Below are positions 1 to 4,962 of a stretch of 5,541 nt of DNA, in pieces; positions within the stretch are counted from its first letter, which is position 1; every line of letters begins with the position of its first letter. Position numbers and translations under genes: made by a program. The DNA is taken from the NCBI GenBank assembly GCA_003155565.1, contig PMDM01000269.1, forward strand, positions 689 through 6,229, read 5' to 3'. The notes below the pieces were generated by a model, which was not told the DNA's origin, did no database searches, and worked only from the letters and a program-made list of their open reading frames with translations. Source of the stretch: Methylococcaceae bacterium. Lineage in GTDB: Bacteria > Pseudomonadota > Gammaproteobacteria > Methylococcales > Methylomonadaceae.

Positions 1-578
1 CCGGCGCCATGTCGATGGCGGCGGGAGAATATGTCTCGGTCAGTTCACAAGTCGATACTGAGCAAGCCGACCTCAATCGGGAACGCAAAGAACTGGCGGA
101 AAATCATCATAATGAAGTGAATGAATTAAAAGCGATCTATATCGATAGAGGCCTCGAACCGGAACTTGCCCAGCAGGTTGCCGAGCAACTTATGGCACAT
201 GATGCTCTGGGAGCTCACGCGCGGGATGAATTGGGCTTGACTGAAATTACCACAGCCCGTCCGTTACAGGCAGCCATAGTATCAGCCCTGACATTTTCTT
301 TAGGAGCATCGTTGCCGCTTTTGATGGTTATGGTTTTTCTCTATTTACCCTTGGCGCATTTCAATCAAATTATAATCGATAACACAAGGTTAGATACGAT
401 GCCCCTTATCGCCACTGTTGGCTCTATTTCATTGTTATCGTTGATGCTGTTGGGTGGGCTATCTGCCTTGACGGGTGGTGCCTCTGTTTTGAAGGCGATT
501 GCCCGCATTACCTTCTGGGGTATGCTATCGATGGTCATTACCGCCAGTGTGGGTTTATTATTCGGGGCGATGAATTGA
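1..578 (+). CDS. VIT1/CCC1-family Fe2+/Mn2+ transporter, 5'-truncated by window edge
   Basis: This is the C-terminal part of a VIT1/CCC1-family membrane protein, a family that moves Fe2+ or Mn2+ across membranes. The reading frame is already open at base 3 (Gly-Ala before the first Met at 9), and the conserved family block GAMSMAAGEYVSVSSQ begins there, so the true start and the first one or two membrane helices lie outside the window. Counting from the Met at 9, residues about 15-80 are hydrophilic and rich in Glu, Asp and His, ending in ARDELGL; this matches the cytoplasmic metal-binding segment between helices 2 and 3. Three hydrophobic helices follow at about 88-115, 131-155 and 165-187, and the protein ends a few residues later, as usual. 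It is followed by 154 bases of regulatory DNA, so it is probably not part of the ars operon. The family is secure; the metal is inferred. Confidence 0.9.
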   Translation, partial: GAMSMAAGEYVSVSSQVDTEQADLNRERKELAENHHNEVNELKAIYIDRGLEPELAQQVAEQLMAHDALGAHARDELGLTEITTARPLQAAIVSALTFSLGASLPLLMVMVFLYLPLAHFNQIIIDNTRLDTMPLIATVGSISLLSLMLLGGLSALTGGASVLKAIARITFWGMLSMVITASVGLLFGAMN

Positions 579-669
579 TAAGTTCTTTTCTGTGCTCAAA
601 TGAATAGTTTGTTTGATGCCGACTAGGCTTTGTTCTCACAAATCCAGTCTGTGATCATGTTTTAAAACA

Positions 670-685
670 ACACTAAATTTAGTGT
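670..685. promoter_or_regulatory. Perfect 16-bp palindrome upstream of the ars promoter
   Basis: ACACTAAATTTAGTGT is its own reverse complement. It sits 13 bases upstream of the arsR -35 box, with its centre 45 bp from the centre of the arsR operator. It is AT-rich and lacks a spacer loop and a following T run, so a dimeric protein's binding site is more likely than a terminator. It differs from the operator sequence at 704-741, so a different regulator may bind it. The rest of the gap between the VIT gene and this site (579-669) shows no gene and no convincing terminator. Confidence 0.55.
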
Positions 686-698
686 ACAGACTAATAAT

Positions 699-733
699 TT
701 GACATTTTCCATATTTCAAATATTATTGAAATA
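699..733 (+). promoter_or_regulatory. Sigma70-type promoter of the ars operon
   Basis: A perfect -35 box, TTGACA (699-704), is followed after 16 bp by a -10 box TATTAT (721-726, five of six consensus bases). Transcription would be expected to start about seven bases after the -10 box, at or next to A733, which is the first base of the arsR start codon. The promoter drives the whole arsR-arsA set, since the following genes are tightly spaced and no other clear promoter is seen. The boxes are read directly; the start point is a prediction. Confidence 0.75.
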
Positions 734-741
734 TGGAAAAT
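704..741. promoter_or_regulatory. Probable ArsR operator: perfect inverted repeat over the promoter
   Basis: The arms ATTTTCCATATTTCAA (704-719) and TTGAAATATGGAAAAT (726-741) are perfect reverse complements of 16 bp, separated by ATATTA. The inner part, TTTCAA-N6-TTGAAA, has the form expected for a dimeric winged-helix ArsR/SmtB repressor. The repeat covers the last base of the -35 box, the whole spacer, the -10 box, the predicted transcription start and the arsR ATG. A bound repressor would therefore block RNA polymerase directly, and arsR would be autoregulated. The repeat is seen; the assignment to ArsR rests on position and family behaviour. Confidence 0.8.
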
Positions 742-1059
742 AAAACAGCCGTAATTACTCTTTCTGCATTAGCCCAAGAATCAAGGCTTACGATTTATCG
801 CACGTTAGTCCAAGCCGGACCCGATGGGATGGCTGCTGGAAAAATCAGCGAAACGACCGGCATTCCTCCTTCTTCCTTGTCCTTTCATCTTAAAGAAATG
901 AGCTATGCAGGGATTGTGAATTCCCGGCAGGAAAGCCGCTATATCTACTATTCCGCTAATTTTAAGGTGATGAATGAACTCTTGGCCTTTCTCACGGAAA
1001 ATTGTTGTGCCGGTGTCCCATGCGGTGTGGAAACACCATGCTGCGAAGAAAACGCTTAG
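733..1059 (+). CDS. arsR: ArsR-family arsenite/antimonite-responsive repressor
   Basis: A 108-residue winged-helix repressor of the ArsR/SmtB family, expected to be a cytosolic dimer that represses its own operon and releases DNA on binding As(III) or Sb(III). The helix-turn-helix spans about residues 35-63, with recognition helix PSSLSFHLKEM, and the wing includes ESRYIYYSANF (about 67-76). The E. coli-type cysteine motif in the DNA-binding helix (CxCxxC) is absent. Instead cysteines lie in the C-terminal part: Cys91, Cys92 and Cys97, with a further pair Cys103-Cys104. This resembles Acidithiobacillus ferrooxidans ArsR, which binds As(III) through C-terminal cysteines. The ATG at 733 is forced: an in-frame TGA lies at 727-729 and the next Met is residue 33, inside the fold. 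No Shine-Dalgarno sequence precedes it, in keeping with a leaderless mRNA. arsI begins 32 bases after the stop. Confidence 0.93.
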   Translation: MENKTAVITLSALAQESRLTIYRTLVQAGPDGMAAGKISETTGIPPSSLSFHLKEMSYAGIVNSRQESRYIYYSANFKVMNELLAFLTENCCAGVPCGVETPCCEENA

Positions 1060-1091
1060 CCTTTTATATCCATAACAGGAAAACCACTCCC

Positions 1092-1538
1092 ATGAAACGC
1101 TTCCACGTCCATATAGCAGTGCATAACCTTGTTGAAAGTATTGGTTTCTATTCAGCACTTTTTGGAACTGAGCCAAACGTCGCCAAACCCGATTACGCCA
1201 AATGGCAGTTAGACGACCCGCGAATTAATTTCGCGATTTCCCAGCGCGGTGCTAAAGCGGGCTTAGACCACCTGGGCATCCAAGTGGAATCAGGCGATGA
1301 ACTTGAAGCCCTCAACCAACAGCTTACCCAAGCCGCATTATCGGTTGAAGAACAAAAGGCGGCGGCTTGCTGTTACAGCGAAAGCAACAAATACTGGACG
1401 CTTGACCCCCAGGGTATTGCTTGGGAAACGTTTCATTCACTCGCGTCTATCCCCCTGTTTGGCGACGACACCCCGGTTCCGGTTAAGAAAGTAGCCTCGG
1501 CCTGCTGCCCCTCTTCGACTGGGAGCAGTTGCTCATGA
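1092..1538 (+). CDS. arsI: ArsI/CadI-type VOC-fold (glyoxalase/dioxygenase superfamily) metalloenzyme
   Basis: A 148-residue vicinal-oxygen-chelate protein of the ArsI/CadI group. ArsI enzymes are Fe(II)-dependent dioxygenases that cleave the C-As bond of trivalent organoarsenicals to release As(III); CadI relatives are metal-induced proteins of less certain role. Two VOC modules are visible: FYSALFG (about 19-25), DYAKWQLDDPRINFAIS (34-50) and LDHLGIQVES (58-67), then CCYSESNKYW (93-102) and DPQGIAWETFH (105-115). Likely metal ligands by alignment are His5, His60 and Glu112; Cys93-Cys94 match the arsenic-binding pair of ArsI. A Cys-rich tail adds Cys138, Cys139 and Cys147. The ATG at 1092 is chosen because AGGA lies 11 bases upstream and the protein then begins at the domain; further upstream the frame only overlaps arsR. 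Its TGA overlaps the next ATG (ATGA, 1535-1538), so it is translationally coupled to arsC. The family is certain, C-As lyase activity is not. Confidence 0.85.
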   Translation: MKRFHVHIAVHNLVESIGFYSALFGTEPNVAKPDYAKWQLDDPRINFAISQRGAKAGLDHLGIQVESGDELEALNQQLTQAALSVEEQKAAACCYSESNKYWTLDPQGIAWETFHSLASIPLFGDDTPVPVKKVASACCPSSTGSSCS

Positions 1539-2038
1539 GCGAGACGCTTTATAACGTATTAATCCTGTGTACCGGCAACTCGGCACGTAGCATCATGGCC
1601 GAGGCGGTATTTAACACGATAGGCAAAGATCGGTTCAACGCTTACAGCGCGGGAAGCCATCCAACCGGCATTGTCCATCCCTTAGCGGTCGAGCTAACTG
1701 AAAAACTGGGTTACCCGACTGAAAAACTCCGTAGCAAAAGCTGGAATGAGTTTGCCACACCAGATGCACCACAAATGGATTTCATCATCACCGTCTGCGA
1801 TAAGGCAGCAAGCGAACCCTGCCCCATATGGCCAGGTCACCCAATAACATCAGATTGGGGGCTTGAAGACCCGGCAGCCGTCCAAGGTTCCCTTGAGGAA
1901 CAACGCCATGCTTTCCAAAATGTATTGAGTTACATCATGGCACGGGTTCGGCTGTTCTCAGTATTGCCGCTTGCCAAACTCGATGAACTGACCATCAAGC
2001 GGGAAATGGACAACATCGGGCAAATGAAAGACTCCTAA
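1535..2038 (+). CDS. arsC: Arsenate reductase, low-molecular-weight phosphatase (ArsC) family
   Basis: A 167-residue cytosolic arsenate reductase with the low-molecular-weight tyrosine phosphatase fold, converting As(V) to As(III) for export. The P-loop CTGNSARS (Cys12 to Arg18, Cx5R plus Ser) holds the nucleophile Cys12. A second cysteine pair, Cys88 and Cys96, lies in TVCDKAASEPCP and is expected to relay the disulfide formed during catalysis; the spacing is eight residues, against seven in Staphylococcus aureus ArsC (Cys82, Cys89). WGLEDPA (108-114) gives the Asp-Pro acid loop. The protein has the full C-terminal helix, so it appears intact. The ATG at 1535 is preferred over an in-frame TTG at 1529 because GGGAG (1521-1525) is nine bases upstream of it and it overlaps the arsI stop. 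The electron donor (thioredoxin or glutaredoxin) cannot be told from the sequence. Confidence 0.92.
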   Translation: MSETLYNVLILCTGNSARSIMAEAVFNTIGKDRFNAYSAGSHPTGIVHPLAVELTEKLGYPTEKLRSKSWNEFATPDAPQMDFIITVCDKAASEPCPIWPGHPITSDWGLEDPAAVQGSLEEQRHAFQNVLSYIMARVRLFSVLPLAKLDELTIKREMDNIGQMKDS

Positions 2039-2067
2039 TCAATTTAAATATAAATGAGACCACAATA

Positions 2068-2543
2068 ATGAAAGTACTGTTTCTTTGCACCGGCAATTCC
2101 TGCCGTTCGATCCTGGGCGAAGCCACCTTCAACCATCTTGCCCCGGCAGGTTGGGAAGGCATGAGCGCAGGCAGCAATCCCACCGGCAAAGTCCACCCGC
2201 GTTCCTTGGCGCTGTTGAACAGCCAAGGCATCTCGACCGAAGGCTATTACAGCAAATCCTGGAATGATCTGCCCGCCACCCCAGATATTGTGCTCAGTGT
2301 GTGCGGCAATGCCGCCAATGAAACCTGTCCGGTTTATCTGGGTTCAGCCATTCGTAGCCACTGGGGTGTGACCCAGCGCATGTTGAAGGCACAGAGGAAG
2401 AAATTACCGCTTCCTTCATGAAAGCCTATCGCATCCTTCGTTACCGTATTGAGCAATTCCTGGCCTTGCCACTTGATGAACTCCAGCATGACCGTGACCG
2501 CTTGAAAGCAGAGCTGGATCGTATCGGCAATTTATTACCGTAA
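2068..2543 (+). pseudogene. Second LMW-phosphatase-type arsC, frameshifted at the Asp-Pro loop
   Basis: A second arsenate reductase-like gene of a different subgroup from the first. The 5' frame (2068-2370) encodes the P-loop CTGNSCRS (Cys7 to Arg13), the block SAGSNPTGKVHP, and Cys79/Cys87 in SVCGNAANETCP, up to HWGV (98-101). The frame then slips: the remaining family sequence (DPAHVEGTEEE... to DRIGNLLP) is found in the -1 frame from 2370 to the TAA at 2541-2543. As written, translation continues for 16 unrelated residues and stops at TGA 2419-2421, giving 117 aa instead of about 158. One missing base restores the frame, but four missing bases would also restore the usual W-G-x-x-D-P spacing seen in the first arsC. 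The break removes the Asp of the catalytic loop and the C-terminal helices, so the product should be inactive unless the shift is a sequencing error. The start ATG has only a weak upstream GAGA. It lies 29 bases after arsC and 19 bases before arsD. Confidence 0.85.
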
Positions 2544-2562
2544 TTTAATTAGGAGAACTTTC

Positions 2563-2919
2563 ATGACCACCATCCAAGTATTTGATCCCGCCTTATGTTG
2601 CAGCACCGGTGTCTGTGGTGTCGAGGTTGATCAAGCATTGGTCGGCTTTTCTGCCGATGTCGATTGGGCGAAACAAAACGGGGTACAGATCGAGCGCTTT
2701 AATTTGGCACAACAACCGATGGCCTTTGCTGAAAACCAACTCGTTAAAGGCTATCTGGAGCGTTCCGGTGAGGAAGCTCTGCCGTTAATACTGGTCGATG
2801 GCGAAGTGGCCTTAGCTGGGCGCTATCCACATCGCAGCGAACTGGCTCGATGGTCGGGAATTGCTGAGGCAGAACAACCTAAACAATCCGGCTGTTGCAG
2901 CGGGAGCAAGTGCGGCTAG
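2563..2919 (+). CDS. arsD: ArsD arsenic metallochaperone and weak trans-acting repressor
   Basis: A 118-residue ArsD. In the R773 system ArsD binds As(III) or Sb(III) and passes it to ArsA, raising the ATPase's affinity, and also acts as a weak repressor of the operon. The transfer cysteines Cys12, Cys13 and Cys18 are present in DPALCCSTGVCG, at the same positions as in R773 ArsD. The thioredoxin-like fold continues through LPLILVDGEVALAGRYPHRSELARW (about 73-97). A C-terminal cluster, Cys111, Cys112 and Cys117, matches the vicinal pairs near the end of R773 ArsD, which are not essential for delivery to ArsA. A strong AGGAG (2551-2555) lies seven bases before the ATG, so arsD translation does not depend on the broken arsC upstream. 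arsA follows after 127 bases. Confidence 0.95.
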   Translation: MTTIQVFDPALCCSTGVCGVEVDQALVGFSADVDWAKQNGVQIERFNLAQQPMAFAENQLVKGYLERSGEEALPLILVDGEVALAGRYPHRSELARWSGIAEAEQPKQSGCCSGSKCG

Positions 2920-3046
2920 TCAATTCAGCTACAAAAAAACTCCCAACTGTTGGGGATTATCCCAGGCACTGTGTTATTGCCTTCCAAACTATGATTTTAC
3001 TGTTATTGGCCGTAAAACTCTGGCATCACCAATAGGATTTACCGCT
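2920..3046 (+). other. arsD-arsA gap with overlapping small hairpins
   Basis: The 127 bases between arsD and arsA are long for this operon, where other gaps are -4 to 32 bases. They contain CCCAA (2942-2946) that can pair with TTGGG (2950-2954), while TGGG (2951-2954) can instead pair with CCCA (2961-2964), so the two hairpins exclude each other. Read on the minus strand, the first hairpin is followed by seven T (2939 to 2933), like a weak terminator for antisense transcripts. The arsA frame is open through the gap but shows no recognisable protein. AGGA at 3034-3037 is the arsA ribosome binding site. No clear promoter was found. Confidence 0.45.
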
Positions 3047-4822
3047 ATGAATGAACTAAAATTTATCGACCAGCCACCACGTTTCCTGTTTTTCACCGGA
3101 AAGGGCGGGGTCGGGAAAACCTCAGTCGCTTGTGCAACCGCGATCCAGTTGGCTGACGCAGGACAACGGGTATTATTGGTCAGCACTGACCCCGCTTCTA
3201 ATGTAGGCCAAGTCTTCGGTATCACCATTGGTAACCAGATCACAACAGTGTCGGCTGTTCCGAATTTAGCGGCGTGGGAAATAGACCCGCAAGCGGCAGC
3301 GCAAGCCTACCGTGACCGGATCGTTGGTCCGGTTCGTGGGGTTTTGCCGGATACCGTAGTAAAAGGGATTGAAGAACAACTGTCCGGGGCTTGCACGACG
3401 GAAATCGCAGCCTTTGATGAATTTACGGCGCTGTTGGTCGATTCGGTGCTGACCGCCGGTTATGACCACATTATCTTCGATACCGCACCGACTGGGCATA
3501 CCATCCGGTTACTGCAATTGCCGGGGGCGTGGAATGGCTTTCTTGAAGAAGGCAAAGGTGATGCCTCGTGCCTCGGCCCATTAGCCGGCCTGGAAAAACA
3601 GCGTACCCAATACAAAGCCGCAGTAGATGCGTTAGCTGACCCACAGCGTAGCCGACTCATACTGGTTGCCCGCGCCCAACAATCGACACTCCGCGAAGTG
3701 GCGAGGACGCATGAGGAACTGGATGCCATTGGCTTGTCACAGCAATACCTAGTCATTAACGCACTGCTACCGCAAGCAGAAGCGGCGCAAGATGCGCTTG
3801 CCACAGCCCTGTATCAGCGCGAACAACTCGCGTTAGAAGCCTTACCCGACGTGCTTAAAACCCTGCCCTGCGACCGCATTGAGCTAAAACCGTTTAACCT
3901 GGTGGGACTGGAAGCCCTACGGCATTTGCTGACCACAGCAATACCATCAACCGTACAAGGCGATGCCAGCACCGTTGCGATTCAGGCACCCAGCCTTTCA
4001 ACGCTGATTGATACGATTGCCGAAGACGGGCATGGCCTTGTGATGTTGATGGGCAAAGGCGGTGTGGGTAAAACCACATTGGCGGCGGCTGTTGCCGTTA
4101 ACCTAGCCAAGCGCGGCCTGCCGGTGCATCTGACCACCTCAGACCCCGCCGCGCATTTGAGCGAAACCCTGAGCGGCGCTTTGGACAATTTGACGGTCAG
4201 CCGGATCGATCCCCATGCAGAAACCGAACGTTACCGGCTACATGTCCTTGAAACCAAAGGCGCAAATCTTGATGACCAAGGTAAGGCATTGCTGGAGGAA
4301 GACCTGCGTTCGCCGTGTACCGAAGAAATCGCTGTATTCCAGGCTTTCTCTCGCATTATCCGTGAAGCAGGCAAGAAATTTGTGGTCATGGACACCGCAC
4401 CGACCGGCCACACCTTATTACTACTCGATGCCACCGGCGCTTACCATCGTGAAGTGAGCCGCCAGATGGCCGGTTCTGAAGTCCATTACCTTACCCCGAT
4501 GATGCAATTGCAAAACCCCAAGCAAACGAAAGTCTTGCTGGTGACGCTGGCGGAAACGACACCGGTACTGGAAGCCGCCAACCTGCAAGCTGATCTACGC
4601 CGTGCTGGCATTGAACCTTGGGCGTGGGTCATTAATAACAGTATCGCCGCCACGGTGGTGCATTCACCCTTATTGCGTCAACGTGCGGCTAATGAATTAA
4701 AAGAGATAGAAGCTGTAGCGACTGTCCATGCCCAACGCTATGCCGTGGTGCCTTTACTCAAAGAAGAACCGATTGGCGTGGAACGGCTATTGGAATTATC
4801 TCAAGCAAACTATAAAAAGTAG
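3047..4822 (+). CDS. arsA: ArsA, arsenite/antimonite-stimulated ATPase of the efflux pump
   Basis: A 591-residue two-domain ATPase (R773 ArsA: 583) that normally docks on the ArsB or Acr3 carrier and powers As(III)/Sb(III) export from the cytosol. The A1 half has the P-loop GKGGVGKTS (18-26) and signature DTAPTGHT (145-152). A linker at roughly 300-325 leads to the A2 half with P-loop GKGGVGKTT (336-344) and a second DTAPTGHT (449-456). Metalloid-site residues all map onto R773: Cys116 (C113), Cys175 (C172), His151 (H148), Ser422 (S420), Cys424 (C422) and His455 (H453). The ATG at 3047 is chosen because AGGA lies nine bases upstream and the protein then begins at the same point as known ArsA. 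A TTG at 2861 in the same frame would overlap arsD and add 62 residues unlike the family. The C-terminus (PLLKEEPIGVERLLEL) is complete. All catalytic and binding residues are intact, so it looks functional, yet no pump gene is present nearby. Confidence 0.96.
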   Translation: MNELKFIDQPPRFLFFTGKGGVGKTSVACATAIQLADAGQRVLLVSTDPASNVGQVFGITIGNQITTVSAVPNLAAWEIDPQAAAQAYRDRIVGPVRGVLPDTVVKGIEEQLSGACTTEIAAFDEFTALLVDSVLTAGYDHIIFDTAPTGHTIRLLQLPGAWNGFLEEGKGDASCLGPLAGLEKQRTQYKAAVDALADPQRSRLILVARAQQSTLREVARTHEELDAIGLSQQYLVINALLPQAEAAQDALATALYQREQLALEALPDVLKTLPCDRIELKPFNLVGLEALRHLLTTAIPSTVQGDASTVAIQAPSLSTLIDTIAEDGHGLVMLMGKGGVGKTTLAAAVAVNLAKRGLPVHLTTSDPAAHLSETLSGALDNLTVSRIDPHAETERYRLHVLETKGANLDDQGKALLEEDLRSPCTEEIAVFQAFSRIIREAGKKFVVMDTAPTGHTLLLLDATGAYHREVSRQMAGSEVHYLTPMMQLQNPKQTKVLLVTLAETTPVLEAANLQADLRRAGIEPWAWVINNSIAATVVHSPLLRQRAANELKEIEAVATVHAQRYAVVPLLKEEPIGVERLLELSQANYKK

Positions 4823-4962
4823 GGCTATCTCATACTTGTGCGCCGTGTTCCCACAGCAAGCGTTGAACGGTTAGCCGACATTCGCCAAATATATCCAAAG
4901 CTGCTTAGTTCATTGTACTTTGTTATTAATGCCGCCTTTATTTTTTCTCCAATTTGTCGAGT
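4823..4962. other. Non-coding gap between convergent arsA and ppk2
   Basis: These 140 bases separate two genes that face each other. No tRNA, repeat or credible gene is seen. A T-rich run (TTTATTTTTT, 4937-4946) lacks a GC-rich stem before it, so I do not call a terminator. The arsA frame stays open past its TAG for about 58 codons, without a good start or family resemblance. Confidence 0.5.

Noticed and set aside
636..654. TCACA-N9-TGTGA as a CRP-like site
   Set aside because: CRP half-sites face the other way (TGTGA first, then TCACA), and the spacing does not fit; likely chance.
1002..1091. Upstream start of arsI inside the arsR gene
   Set aside because: The added 30 residues are the arsR 3' end read in another frame; the VOC domain begins at ATG 1092.
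805..1176. 123-codon minus-strand open frame over arsR and arsI
   Set aside because: It lies opposite two well-supported genes and resembles no family I know; it is a shadow frame.
1529..1534. TTG start for arsC
   Set aside because: It sits only three bases after GGGAG; ATG 1535 has proper spacing and an ATGA overlap with arsI.
2362..2373. Programmed -1 ribosomal frameshift in the second arsC
   Set aside because: No slippery heptamer of the X XXY YYZ type is present at the shift point, and the restored loop would be a residue short compared with relatives. Mutation or sequencing error is more likely.
2861..3046. In-frame N-terminal extension of ArsA from a TTG at 2861
   Set aside because: It overlaps the end of arsD, lacks a suitable ribosome binding site and family similarity, while ATG 3047 has AGGA at nine bases and matches known ArsA starts.
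4937..4946. T-rich run as an intrinsic terminator after arsA
   Set aside because: No stable GC-rich stem immediately precedes it on the plus strand.
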